Positions 28,644 through 37,800 of a stretch of 41,837 bases of DNA are shown piece after piece (position 1 is the first letter of the stretch; every line of letters starts with the position of its first letter). The translations under genes and the position numbers were made by a program. The notes under the pieces were generated by a model. It was given only the letters and a program-made list of their open reading frames with translations. It ran no database searches and was not told the DNA's origin. This stretch comes from an uncultured beta proteobacterium (GTDB taxonomy: Bacteria; Pseudomonadota; Gammaproteobacteria; Burkholderiales; Burkholderiaceae_C): positions 1 through 41,837 of the forward strand of contig CAIWPS010000403.1 in the NCBI GenBank assembly GCA_903914615.1, given 5' to 3'.

Positions 28644-29342
28644 ATGGCAAACGTATCAACCCAGGGACCAGTCGGAAATCAAATCCGGCGTACCTATCTC
28701 GCGCAGACTGCTGCGATGCTCAAGGGCTTCGTGGTAGTGCAAGGCAGCAGCGACATCAACGCTGTCACCGCCGCAGCCAACGCGGTGCCGATCGGCATCA
28801 TCGACGAGTCGACCGTGTACGCGGGAGACGCTCTCACTGTTGTTACTTCCGGCGAGACGGAAGGTGTTGCCGGCGCTGCGGTTGCAGCAGGGCAGTTCCT
28901 GGTCTCGGATGCGCTGGGCCGTCTGGTTCCTGCAACCAACGTCAACGGCCAGAACATCGTGGGCCAAGCGCGCAGCAGCGCTACCTCGGCCGGAGACGAA
29001 ATCATTCTTTTTGTTTCGCCGGATGCCGGCCCTGGCGGCCAGGATGCGGTGACCCACGCCATTGTTTCTGCTGCGATCCCTGTCGCCACCGGCACCACTG
29101 GCCTGGGATCTGCCGCCGCGCTGGCCATGACCCTGGCCGCCCCCACGGCGGCGCAGGACGGCACGCAAATCTTCGTCACGGCCGAGACGGCCAAGGCGCA
29201 CACCATCACCACCCCCGCCAACGGCATCAACGGCAGCAAGCACATCGTCACCTTCACCAACCAGGGCGACGGCGTGGTGCTTGAGGCTCTGGCGACCGTC
29301 TGGAACGTGCGGGCTCTCATCGGCGCAGCAGCCCTCAGCTAG
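28644..29342 (+). CDS. Capsid decoration protein (DUF2190 type, elongated)
   Basis: 232 residues from ATG 28644, with GGAAGG upstream; the earlier open frame is not needed. The first 110 residues match the DUF2190 capsid-cement pattern: VSTQGPVGNQIRRTYLAQTAAMLKGFVV, then a repeat of small beta elements ending in GDEIILFVSPDAG. The C-terminal 120 residues form an additional Thr/Ala-rich beta domain (AQDGTQIFVTAETAKAHTITTP...GSKHIVTFTNQGDG), longer than the usual family member. The extra domain may face outward on the capsid. Confidence 0.72.
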   Translation: MANVSTQGPVGNQIRRTYLAQTAAMLKGFVVVQGSSDINAVTAAANAVPIGIIDESTVYAGDALTVVTSGETEGVAGAAVAAGQFLVSDALGRLVPATNVNGQNIVGQARSSATSAGDEIILFVSPDAGPGGQDAVTHAIVSAAIPVATGTTGLGSAAALAMTLAAPTAAQDGTQIFVTAETAKAHTITTPANGINGSKHIVTFTNQGDGVVLEALATVWNVRALIGAAALS

Positions 29343-29400
29343 AGCTGGGGGCTTCAACATAGGATTCTCCGTTTAGGCGGAAGAAAGCGGGAACAAGGCT

Positions 29401-30381
29401 ATGGGCGGTTTCGCACCTACACTACCGATTGGGACTCTAAATTTGGCGTTGTCGAACTTCGCCCGAGAGTTCCGCAACAACAATTACGTGGGCGACCGAA
29501 TCGCTCCGCGCGTTCCCGTCGACAGGCAGAGCTTTCAGTACATCATCTTTGACCAGTCGAACCTGCGTCTCGACCGCAATGTAGTGCGTGCGCCGGGAAC
29601 GTCTCCCCAGGAGGATCGCATGACGTACAGTGCGGCCCCGTACATGTGCGTGAGCCATGCGCTCAAGGCCCGCATTCCGTACGAATCTGAGAAGCGGTCC
29701 AATGAGGCTGGATTTTCGCTTCGCCGGTCCGCGACGCAGCGTTTGATTGACAAGCTGAATTTGTCGCGTGAAGCATACATCGCGGCATTGGCGCTCACCG
29801 GGCCCAACACGACTCCACTTTCCGGTGCCTCGATGTGGGACCCCACAGCTGGTGGCCACCCGCTGATTGCCGTCGAGGGTGCCAAGGCGGCAATTGCGCA
29901 AACGGGCGTCCAGGCCAACCTGCTCATCCTTTCAGACCCTGTTTTCCGCGCGCTGAAGAATCACCCCGATATCCTCGGGCGATTCCTCTACAAGGACGGC
30001 ACGAGCGCAGCCGTGACGTTGGGGATGCTTTCCGAAGCGTTCGGTGTGGAGTGCGTGCTTGGGTCGGCAATTGCCGAAGACAAGGGCGGCAATCGCTCCT
30101 ATGTGTGGGGGTTGAACGCCGTGCTCGCGTACAGCCAGCCAGTTTCGAGCGAGGCTGACCTTTCTGCGATGAAGACCTTTGACTGGAGCGAGGCGCCCGA
30201 CACTGTGGGTGGCTACGGGGTGCTGGAGTACCCCGATCCGGACCTGGCAGCCAAGGCGGACATCGTCGCAGCTGACTGGTACTGGGATACTCGAATCACC
30301 GGCCCTGAAACCCTGTACACGTTCACCAATTGTGTGCAGGCCCCGACGATGATCGCGCCGACTGCCATCACGCAGTTCTAG
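29401..30381 (+). CDS. Major capsid protein
   Basis: 326 residues, with the size and layout of an HK97-fold coat protein of Mu-like or E-type phages. Recognisable are the N-arm (TLNLALSNFAREFRNNNYVGDRIAPRVPVD), a spine-helix region (SATQRLIDKLNLSREAYIAALAL), an A-domain (LILSDPVFRALKNHPDILGRFLYKD) and the C-terminal KADIVAADWYWDTRITGPETLYTF. It forms the icosahedral shell. Position after the protease/scaffold and decoration genes is the standard head order. A GC-rich 10-bp stem follows the stop. Confidence 0.82.
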   Translation: MGGFAPTLPIGTLNLALSNFAREFRNNNYVGDRIAPRVPVDRQSFQYIIFDQSNLRLDRNVVRAPGTSPQEDRMTYSAAPYMCVSHALKARIPYESEKRSNEAGFSLRRSATQRLIDKLNLSREAYIAALALTGPNTTPLSGASMWDPTAGGHPLIAVEGAKAAIAQTGVQANLLILSDPVFRALKNHPDILGRFLYKDGTSAAVTLGMLSEAFGVECVLGSAIAEDKGGNRSYVWGLNAVLAYSQPVSSEADLSAMKTFDWSEAPDTVGGYGVLEYPDPDLAAKADIVAADWYWDTRITGPETLYTFTNCVQAPTMIAPTAITQF

Positions 30382-30403
30382 TCGCAGCCGGTCCTCAATC
30401 ACC

Positions 30404-30433
30404 AGGGCGCGAGTTCCTCACGGCTCGCGCCCT
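30404..30433 (+). terminator. 10-bp perfect stem-loop after the capsid gene
   Basis: AGGGCGCGAG (30404-30413) pairs perfectly with CTCGCGCCCT (30424-30433) around a 10-nt loop. There is no U-run, and a gene with an AGGAG site starts 17 bases on. A stem that stabilises or partly terminates the abundant capsid mRNA fits best. Confidence 0.6.
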
Positions 30434-30450
30434 AACTTCAGGAGAACGCA

Positions 30451-30690
30451 ATGCCTCCCACCAAGAACCGGCTTGCCGAAGCCGCCAAGGCCAAGGCCGC
30501 CCCTGTCGCCGCGCCCGCTCCGGAACCGACGCAGCTTTACAGCGTGGTCAAACATCTCCACCACGACAACAAGCCCTACTACGCCGGTGACCCGGTTGAG
30601 CTGACTGAGAAGCAGGCCGCTCCGCTGCTGGCGCTTGGCGCGATTGAAGCCCCGGTTGCGGATGACTTCGCCGAGGAAGTGACCGCTTAA
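30451..30690 (+). CDS. Small head-region protein (gp35 position)
   Basis: 79 residues. A Lys/Ala/Pro-rich start (RLAEAAKAKAAPVAAPAPEP) is followed by a compact beta domain: LYSVVKHLHHDNKPYYAGDPVELTEKQAAPLLALGAIE. This is the pattern of the small proteins found after the capsid in Mu-like phages (gp35 position). It may be an adaptor or minor head protein. AGGAG precedes the ATG. Confidence 0.6.
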   Translation: MPPTKNRLAEAAKAKAAPVAAPAPEPTQLYSVVKHLHHDNKPYYAGDPVELTEKQAAPLLALGAIEAPVADDFAEEVTA

Positions 30691-30692
30691 CC

Positions 30693-31136
30693 ATGGCCTA
30701 CGCTGCCCAGTCCGATCTGACACCGCTCCGCCTTACCCTGGCGGAGCTGGTGCAGCTTACCGACGACGAGAACACCGGCCAGGTGAACTCGGCGGTGGTA
30801 AACGCCGCGCTCGAAGAAGCCAGCGGACTGGTTGACAGCTACTGCCGCGCCCGTTACGTTACCCCGCTGCAGGCCAGTGACGACGTTACCGGGATGACCA
30901 TCTCCATCGCGCTCTACAAGCTTTTCGCGCGTCGCCGCAACGTCAAAGTCTCGGAGACGATTCGCCAGGGCTACGAGGACGCGATGGGGCTGCTCAAAGA
31001 CATCGCGGCCATGAAAGCCTCGCTCGACCAGCCGGCCACGGCGCTCATTCCCCAGGGCTCGCTTTCCGGTCCGGAGATCTCCTGCCGCGACCGATACCTT
31101 CGTTTCAGTGACGACCAGATCCACGGGTTTGTGTAG
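30693..31136 (+). CDS. Head-completion protein, Mu gp36 type (DUF1320)
   Basis: 147 residues. The DUF1320 signature is clear: MAYAAQSDLTPLRLTLAELVQLTDD, then AALEEASGLVDSYCRARYVTPLQ and a helical end DAMGLLKDIAAMKASLD. It corresponds to Mu gp36 in the head-to-tail connector region. The ATG is two bases after the previous stop, with GAGGAAG further upstream. Confidence 0.82.
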   Translation: MAYAAQSDLTPLRLTLAELVQLTDDENTGQVNSAVVNAALEEASGLVDSYCRARYVTPLQASDDVTGMTISIALYKLFARRRNVKVSETIRQGYEDAMGLLKDIAAMKASLDQPATALIPQGSLSGPEISCRDRYLRFSDDQIHGFV

Positions 31137-31796
31137 ATGATTCGCATCAAGGTCAATTCGGCAGGGGCGGTTCAGGCGCTGGGGCAGTTTGCCGCCAGCA
31201 CCGCGCCCGGTCAGCGCACGGCGCTGATGCAGACGATTGGCGCGGGTATGCTGGTTTCCATCTACAAGACTTTCGCCGAGGAAGGCTCCCCTGCTGGTTC
31301 CTGGCCTGGTCTGGCCGCCTCCACCATCAAGCGGATGAAGGGTGCCGGTGGGCACAAGCTGCTGATCCGGAGCGGTCGGTTGCGCAACTCCATCCGCGCC
31401 GTCGCCGAGGCTGACCGAGTGGTGATCGGCACCAATCTCGTTTACGCGGCCGTGCATCAGTTTGGCAGCCGGGATCGCGGCATTGGGCTTGGTCCCCAGG
31501 CGCGCGTCTCGGGCCGCGGAGTCCAGGTCAACGCCCACGACTCGCACCGCACCGCCAAGCGCCAAAAGGGCCGCATCTCCATCGTCGACAAGAATGGCGT
31601 CACCCGCACCGTCACCCGCAATATGCCGGGGCCGCTGATGCGGACGGATTTCAAGGTGCGCGGCCACCGTCGCTTTCAAAACATCCCGGCTCGGCCGTAT
31701 CTGGTCTTTCGGCCAGAAGACCCGGCGCGCATCCAGGAACAGGTTGACCTGTTCTACAAGACCCAGGCGCAGAACGCCGGATTGCAGGTGCGCTGA
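31137..31796 (+). CDS. Virion morphogenesis / tail-completion protein, Mu gpG type
   Basis: 219 residues. It shows the gpG-like tail-completion pattern: a start MIRIKVNSAGAVQALGQF, then AGSWPGLAASTIKRMKGAGGHKLLIRSGRLRNSIR and VIGTNLVYAAVHQFGSR. The C-terminal RPYLVFRPEDPARIQEQVDLF also fits the family. A basic insertion (about 120-175) is longer than in the short relatives. It joins the head to the tail. The start follows the previous stop directly. Confidence 0.78.
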   Translation: MIRIKVNSAGAVQALGQFAASTAPGQRTALMQTIGAGMLVSIYKTFAEEGSPAGSWPGLAASTIKRMKGAGGHKLLIRSGRLRNSIRAVAEADRVVIGTNLVYAAVHQFGSRDRGIGLGPQARVSGRGVQVNAHDSHRTAKRQKGRISIVDKNGVTRTVTRNMPGPLMRTDFKVRGHRRFQNIPARPYLVFRPEDPARIQEQVDLFYKTQAQNAGLQVR

Positions 31797-32254
31797 TGCC
31801 GACACAATTTCTCGCCGTCGACGTGGAACAGGCGCTGGTCGCCCAGCTAGCCAATGCGCTCGCTGGTGTCGATGTCTCTGTGCTTGGCGAGGCGGAGCTG
31901 AACGACAACGACGAGCTGATTCTCAAAACGCCCTGCGCCCGCCCCCGGTACATCGAGAGCAGCTACCGCTCCAACGAGCTTACGCAGACGACGTACGACT
32001 GCGAACACATCTACGACATCTGGTGCGCAGACGAGAACCTGACCAGCAAGGCCGCCCAGCGAGGCGCCAGCAAGGTCGTTGTCGGCCGCGTGCAGGCAGC
32101 GCTGGCAGGTGCCACCATCACCCTGCCGGACGGCAGCTCAGAGCCGGTTCGGCTCGTGGGTGTCGGCAGTTTTCCCGAGGACGAACTCGGAATGATTTAC
32201 CTGGTGCGAGTCGCCATCCCTGGCCTCGCGCAGTTCCCGGGAGGCAGCAATTGA
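31796..32254 (+). CDS. Tail-terminator-region protein, Mu gp37 type (DUF1834-like)
   Basis: 152 residues. Segments VEQALVAQLANALAGVDVSVL, TTYDCEHIYDIWCADENLTSKAAQRGASKVV and ELGMIYLVRVAIPGLAQ resemble the gp37/DUF1834 family that sits between gpG and the tail tube in Mu-like phages. A tail-terminator role is plausible. Start and previous stop share one base, and the stop overlaps the next start as TTGA. Confidence 0.68.
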   Translation: MPTQFLAVDVEQALVAQLANALAGVDVSVLGEAELNDNDELILKTPCARPRYIESSYRSNELTQTTYDCEHIYDIWCADENLTSKAAQRGASKVVVGRVQAALAGATITLPDGSSEPVRLVGVGSFPEDELGMIYLVRVAIPGLAQFPGGSN

Positions 32255-32556
32255 AGCATCGCGCAGATTACGTGCAGATCCGGTTGACCGCCGAGGGCGC
32301 GGCGCAGGCCGGCGCAGACGGCAGCATCACCATCAGCAACCGCCACATCCACTACACCTTCGCCCCCGGCCAGGTGGTGGAAGTGGTGGCCCGCTACGAG
32401 TGGAATAACGTATTGCGCCACGAGCGCACCTTTGACGGCAGCGCGCCGCTGCTGGAGCTGGTGGCAAACGCGGCCGCGCAGGCCGACTCGGTTCCGGCCG
32501 AGGCAGATCAGGTAACAGACGTCGCAGACGAGGGAGACACCAATGGCAGCCTTTGA
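32251..32556 (+). CDS. Small tail-region protein with a TTG start
   Basis: 101 residues starting at TTG 32251, supported by GGGAGG six bases upstream and a 4-nt TTGA overlap with the previous stop. No ATG is available near the start. The domain is beta-rich (YVQIRLTAEGAAQAGADGSITISNRHIHYTF, then VVEVVARYEWNNVLRHERTF) and ends in an acidic tail. It lies between the tail-terminator and tail-tube genes, so a minor tail role is likely. No family recognised. Confidence 0.62.
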   Translation: MKHRADYVQIRLTAEGAAQAGADGSITISNRHIHYTFAPGQVVEVVARYEWNNVLRHERTFDGSAPLLELVANAAAQADSVPAEADQVTDVADEGDTNGSL

Positions 32557-33547
32557 GTCGCAGAAAAAATCAGCAAGGCAGATATTCCTTGCTCCGAATC
32601 GCCAGGCGGCGTATGGCACGGCCCTGGCTAACGCCAAGTTCGTCGCCGGCTGGCAGCAGCGCTTCGACGGCTCCGGCAGCCTGGAGATGATGCCCACCAA
32701 GCGCACCGACAAGAACATGTCGAAGGGCACCGAATTTGCCACCAGCCAGCAGACTACCGGCTGGGACACGAAGCTCGGATTCAAGGGAGACCTGGATGCG
32801 CGCGTGGCGGGCTGGCTGATGGCGTTCTTGATGTGCAAGGATACCGTCACCGGCTCCAGCGCACCGTACACCCATTCGCTGGCCTTTGACGAGTCCACCA
32901 CGCAGGCGGTCGCAACCTCAGTGTATGTGGTGGATACCGCCGCCATCGAGCGCACCATCGTGGATCTCGCCATGAGCGATCTGACGCTGACGATTCCCGC
33001 GCGTGGCCCCGTCACTTTTGATGCGAATCTCATTGGCACCGGCATCTGGACCAATGGCGTGCAGGCGGGCGTTCCGGCCCTGGACCAGCCCACTTACCTG
33101 CTCGGTTCAGACTGCGTTCTCCAGCTCGGGCCGGTTGGCTCCCTGGCATCGTTTGTCGGCCGCCACATGAGCTCGACCATCAAGTTCTCGACGGGCGTGG
33201 TCAATCACACCGCGCCGGGTGGCGGCCTCTACGGTCTCTTCCCGCGCACCGGGCTGCGCAAGTTCAGCTTCCAGACGACCATCGCCGCCAAAGACACCGA
33301 CGACATCAGCACGCTGCTTGAGGCGGACACCAACTGCGGCATCACCTGGACGATCAACAGCGGCGCACAGGCCCAGCTCGTCATCAGCATTCCCTCCACA
33401 CACCTCAAGGCCAACAAGCTCGGCGCTGACGGCAATATGGTCGTGTGGCAGATCGAGTCGGACGAAACCCTTTCGCTCAGCGTCAGCGGAGCGGCCCCTA
33501 TCACCGCCCAGGTCATCAACGCAATCGCCACCTACCTCGGCACCTAG
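32543..33547 (+). CDS. Major tail tube protein
   Basis: 334 residues. A phage tail-tube fold is suggested by its length, mixed beta content and position before a terminator and the chaperone-position gene. Segments such as TGWDTKLGFKGDLDARVAGWLMAFL and a C-terminal Ig-like part (DETLSLSVSGAAPITAQVINAIATYLGT) fit tube proteins of long-tailed siphoviruses. No sheath gene is adjacent, which argues for a flexible, non-contractile tail. It overlaps the preceding gene by 14 bases. Confidence 0.7.
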   Translation: MAAFESQKKSARQIFLAPNRQAAYGTALANAKFVAGWQQRFDGSGSLEMMPTKRTDKNMSKGTEFATSQQTTGWDTKLGFKGDLDARVAGWLMAFLMCKDTVTGSSAPYTHSLAFDESTTQAVATSVYVVDTAAIERTIVDLAMSDLTLTIPARGPVTFDANLIGTGIWTNGVQAGVPALDQPTYLLGSDCVLQLGPVGSLASFVGRHMSSTIKFSTGVVNHTAPGGGLYGLFPRTGLRKFSFQTTIAAKDTDDISTLLEADTNCGITWTINSGAQAQLVISIPSTHLKANKLGADGNMVVWQIESDETLSLSVSGAAPITAQVINAIATYLGT

Positions 33548-33557
33548 TTTGTCTCCG

Positions 33558-33594
33558 GGGAGCGCGTTCGCGAGTCCGCGCTCCCTTCTTTTTT
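33558..33594 (+). terminator. Rho-independent terminator after the tail tube gene
   Basis: GGGAGCGCG (33558-33566) pairs perfectly with CGCGCTCCC (33577-33585), 9 bp with a 10-nt loop, followed by TTCTTTTTT. This is a textbook intrinsic terminator, placed after the most abundant tail gene and before the low-copy chaperone and tape-measure genes. Confidence 0.85.
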
Positions 33595-33714
33595 GTACCG
33601 GCTGCACCCTACGCGGCCGTCGAGAGCGGCAAGCCTACGCGGCTCTCAAGCAAGACAGGGTCCTTCACCCTGACCGAACGCAAAACACCAAATCTCAACC
33701 TGTGAAGGATTCCC

Positions 33715-34449
33715 ATGACTGCATCCAGACATTTCATCGACCTTGCCGAGCCGGTTCGGCAAATCGCGATTCGGGCAGGTTCCCGGACGCTGCTTTTTGA
33801 CATCAGCAACCCCAACGAAAAAGACTGGTTCGCCTACTTTGACGCCGTAGTTACCACCGCCGAGCAGAAGGACCGCGAAGTCATCCGCAAGACCGACGCC
33901 GGCGCGGCCGGGCTCAATCTGCTGGAGCGCGTGCTGGTCTCCGCCAGCGGCTATCCGCTGCCGGAAGGCGTCACAGATATCACCCAAGTGCCGAACTGGA
34001 AGGCGAAGATTCCCATGGGGCATCGCCTGGCGGCCGTCAACGTGCTTTTGTCGGTCGTTGCGGTTGAGCAGGACGATGAAGCTCTTGTCTTTGGCGATGG
34101 CGAGACAGTGGAGCTGGAGGCTCTTTGGGGCGCGGATATTGAGGGCAACAACATCCGCGTCAAGGGGTTGAAGCACACCTTTGAGACGCCCAGCGCCGAG
34201 CATTACCGCGCGTATATGAACAAGGCCAGCCAGTCGAAGGTTATCGGCGGCAGCCGTAGTGGCAAGACCGTCTACCAGGGCGCGCAGCGTGAGCTGGTGA
34301 GGATTTACGACGAGCTGATCCAGTCGGTCGAGGGCTACTCGCTGGACGGTGACCGACTCACGCGCGAGCAGATCATCGGATTCATGGACACCCGCCACAA
34401 GGTGGCTGCGGCAGCGCAGCTCTTTGCCGCGCCGGACGCGGGGGAGTAA
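33715..34449 (+). CDS. Tail assembly chaperone-position protein
   Basis: 244 residues. It sits exactly between the tail tube and the tape measure, where the lambda gpG-type chaperone gene lies. The sequence is mixed helical with an N-terminal beta part (FIDLAEPVRQIAIRAGSRTLLFDIS). It includes TREQIIGFMDTRHKVAAAAQLF at the end. It is followed after a single TAA by another open frame in the same phase (34450), so read-through could create a longer form in place of the usual frameshift. Function by position, not by recognised family. Confidence 0.55.
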   Translation: MTASRHFIDLAEPVRQIAIRAGSRTLLFDISNPNEKDWFAYFDAVVTTAEQKDREVIRKTDAGAAGLNLLERVLVSASGYPLPEGVTDITQVPNWKAKIPMGHRLAAVNVLLSVVAVEQDDEALVFGDGETVELEALWGADIEGNNIRVKGLKHTFETPSAEHYRAYMNKASQSKVIGGSRSGKTVYQGAQRELVRIYDELIQSVEGYSLDGDRLTREQIIGFMDTRHKVAAAAQLFAAPDAGE

Positions 34450-34848
34450 ATGGCAATCGACGTAGCCCGCGACCAGGCTGGGGTGGAGATGGCTCTTCGT
34501 GAACTTTGCGAAGAGGACTTCGCCTTCTCGCGGGTGCGTCGGAACTTTGAGCAGAGCGACGGGGAGAACCGGGACCACATCCTGTCGTCGCTTCCCAACC
34601 GCCTGCTTTCGCCCGGCTATTACAAGTGGGCCAGCTACGTTCGCTGGCTCGACGAGCGCATCAAAGCCGGGATGCACTTTGCCCGGTTGACCGACGCCGA
34701 GATGGAGGGCCTGGTGGCGCTGGCGCGGGCGCGGGGTGGCTTTGAGTATGCCCACCCCACCTGCGCTTGTGGTGCTTATCAGGAAACGCGTTTTGCCACC
34801 AAGTGCCACGCATGCGGCTTGGAGTTTCACCGGAACGGAGGCAGGTAG
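34450..34848 (+). CDS. Small zinc-ribbon tail-region protein (chaperone GT position)
   Basis: 132 residues. The ATG follows the previous stop codon immediately (TAA then ATG), in the same frame. The main part is helical (REDFAFSRVRRN-like region, LPNRLLSPGYYKWASYVRWLDERIKAG). The C-terminus holds CACG and CHACG pairs 14 residues apart, a zinc ribbon. In position it matches the GT half of the tail chaperone or an adaptor that loads the tape measure. A conserved zinc ribbon in that slot is unusual. Confidence 0.55.
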   Translation: MAIDVARDQAGVEMALRELCEEDFAFSRVRRNFEQSDGENRDHILSSLPNRLLSPGYYKWASYVRWLDERIKAGMHFARLTDAEMEGLVALARARGGFEYAHPTCACGAYQETRFATKCHACGLEFHRNGGR

Positions 34849-37800
34849 TGGCCGGCAACAGCGATGTCCAAATCTCGATAAGCATCATCGACCAGAACGG
34901 CCAGAAGGCCGTGGTGGAGCTGCAGGGTGCGTTGCAGGGCCTGGCGGCCGCTGGTGAGACGGCGGGCGCTGCGACGGCCGCTGGGCTCGACAAGGTGGGT
35001 AGCCATGCTCTGACGAACCTCGACAACGTCCGCCTGCTCCGCGACGACCTCGGCATCCGGATTCCGCGGGCGATGGAAAAGGCGATTGCCAGCAGCCAGT
35101 TGCTCAGTGGAGCGCTCAGCACGGTTGGAACCGGCCTGATCGCGTTCGGTGCGGTGGAGATCTTCACGCGCATGGGCGAGCAGGTTTACAACCTGTACGA
35201 GAAGTACCTCGACGTGGGCGCGGCGGCGAAGGCATATCAGGAACAGGTCGAAAAGACCCGCGACGAAGACCTGATCAACCCTCGGTCGATTGAGACTGCA
35301 ATCGAACGATTCAGCCAGGCGACAACCGCCGCTCAGGGATTTAAAACCGCAGCCGAGAGCATGAGCGGGAACTTCTGGTCTGATGTCATGAGCGGGTTTT
35401 CAAATGGGGGCGTCGGAAGCGCGTTTTCTGCCGGGCTGATGGATACGTGGGGAGCCAGGCAGATAGCCAACGAGGGCTTCAAGAATCAGGGAGTGGCCGA
35501 TGCGCTGAACCCCAAGATTCTGGAGATGCAGCATCAGCTCGCGCTAGGCCAGATTGAGCTGACCCACGCCAGCGATGGGCAGATGCAAGGGCAAGCCAAG
35601 ATCACCGCCGAACTCCAAAAACAACTGGAAATCAACCGAGCCAATCAGGCGTTTGCCCAGGACATTGAGCGCGCGAAGGGAAACACAAATCCCGCTGATG
35701 CCGGCTATGCGGCCCGCGCGCAAAAGGACGCGATCGCTGCGGCACAGGCCCATGCGAAAGAGGTCGAGCTAGCCCGCACCGAGCATGACGAGATCGTGCG
35801 GCTGCAGCAAGATGCGACGATGGCTGGGCTCACCGGAAACGCGCAGCTTGAAGCTCAGCGGGAAGCCGCACTGAACAAGTTCACCGAGAAGTACGGAGCG
35901 TCGGCTGCTGCTCGTGCCGCGATTGATGCAGAGTTTCAGGCGCGGGCCCTGGCGCAGCAGGACGAGTTGGACGCCAAGACCCGCAAGGCGGCCGAGGATG
36001 CCACCCTCGCCGGCATGACGGGGATTTCCAGGATTCAGGCCGAGACCGCGTTTGCGCTCGAAGCGCTCGATAAGGAAGAGCAAAAAGCCATTGGCCCAGG
36101 CGGCAAAGAAACGCCTGCGCAGTCGGCCGACTTTACGGCGAGGAGAGCTTCTGCCACGCAGATTGGCAATCAAAAGCAGCTCGAAGCCGAAGACCAGTTT
36201 TACCAGCAACTGCGGCAGATGCAGCAAAGCTACGATACGAGTTCCAGCGAGGGGTATGCCCGCATTGCGGAGGATGCGCAACGCTCGATTGACCGGGTGC
36301 AGGAAGAGTTTCACAAAGCCTATGGTCAGATGAGCCAGTGGGATATGGCCTACCAGGTAGCGAGCATCGCTGCTGGAGCGACCGTTGACCAGATTCGCGC
36401 TGACGCAGATCTCCAGCGCGAACGCCTGCACCAGCGGACGATGGATAGCCTGACCAAGGAAGAAGAGCAGGCGGCGAAGGACATGCTGCCGCCCTGGCTG
36501 GCGGCTGAGTTGGCCATCGTAGATGCTTATCGAGATCGAGTCGAAAAGGCAAAGCAGCTTGAGGACGACCAGCTTGCTCACGTCAAAAAAGACTCGGAAG
36601 ATGCCAAGCGCATCCAGGCTGACTATAACAAGGAAGTGTTGGTGGCAGCGCAGGTGCGTGACGCCCAGATGGTTCACCAGATGCAGGAGACGCGCGACAA
36701 GCTCGCGGGCGAGCTGCAGAGCTTCTTTTCCAACCCAGCGCAGTTCATCGAGAAAAAGGCGATGGACGCGGCCTTCCAATACCTGGCGAACGACATGCTC
36801 GCCGTTTTCCAGAAGGACGGCAGCAACCCGATCGTGAAGGCGCTGGAAGGTCTTTTCGGCATGGGTGGTTCACCTTCCACGTCCACCAACCCTGGCGAGT
36901 TTGGCAAAAGCCTGCTTGGCTCAGGACAGACCGCGATCGGCACTACATTCACGACCGCTGGCACCACAATGCTCTCGGCCGCGCAGATGATGGTGCAGGC
37001 TGCAACGCGCATGGCGACGGTGGGGATGGGCAGCGCGGGCGGAGCAAGCGGCGGCGGCCTGGGGTCACTCCTTTCTGGACTCGGCGGCTCCTCGGATGCT
37101 TCCGCAGTCGGTGCTGGAGTCGGAGATATCGGCAGCTCGGCGCTCGGCATGGCGATGGGCACAGACGCCTCAAGCGCAGGTGCAGGCGTGGGCGACGTGT
37201 TGGGTTCCGCAGCATCGTCGGCGACCGGCCTTAGCACCGTTTCAGGCGGCAACGCTGCGGGCAAATATCTCGGCGCGGCCGGTGGGGCAATCGCGGGCGG
37301 CTTGGGTCTTTACAACGCCTATGAGACAAGCAATCCGCTGGGCGGGGCCGTGAGCGGCATGATGCTGGGGGCGTCGCTTGGCAGCGTCATCCCCGGTGTC
37401 GGAACGGCCGTTGGTGCGGTCATCGGGGCGGCGGGCGGATTGCTTGCCGGCCTGTTCGGAGACCAGGGTCGCGGCCAGGCACAAAGCTATGACCAGAAGA
37501 CTGTGCAGCCCGGCATCGCAAGTGAGCTGGATCAATACAACAGTGGCCGCACTGGATACGCGCAGGTGAGCCAGTACCTTAACCAATTGCAGATCAGCGC
37601 GGCGCAGCAAAGCGAGACCTGGGGGCGCGGGGCATATAGCTGGTACAACCAGCATATCGTCGCCGAGATACAGGCCGCGCAGGCGCAACTGAACGCCGAA
37701 GAAAAGGCTGGCCGCTCGCAGATCAGCGTGAGCGCTGCTCAGTACCACACTGGCGGAATGATTGGCGACTTTGGCGATTATGGAACCAGCGACACCGAGG

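Noticed and set aside
33646-34830. A 394-codon open frame on the minus strand
   Set aside because: Covers two coding genes of the tail unit in antisense, has no recognisable domain and would oppose the operon direction.
36221-36234. A fourth copy of GCAGCAAAGCTACG, the core of the 37-nt element
   Set aside because: The 14-nt match lies within the coiled-coil coding part of the tape measure (QQSY codons), and the remainder of the element, including CTACC at the right spacing, is missing. Likely chance plus codon use.
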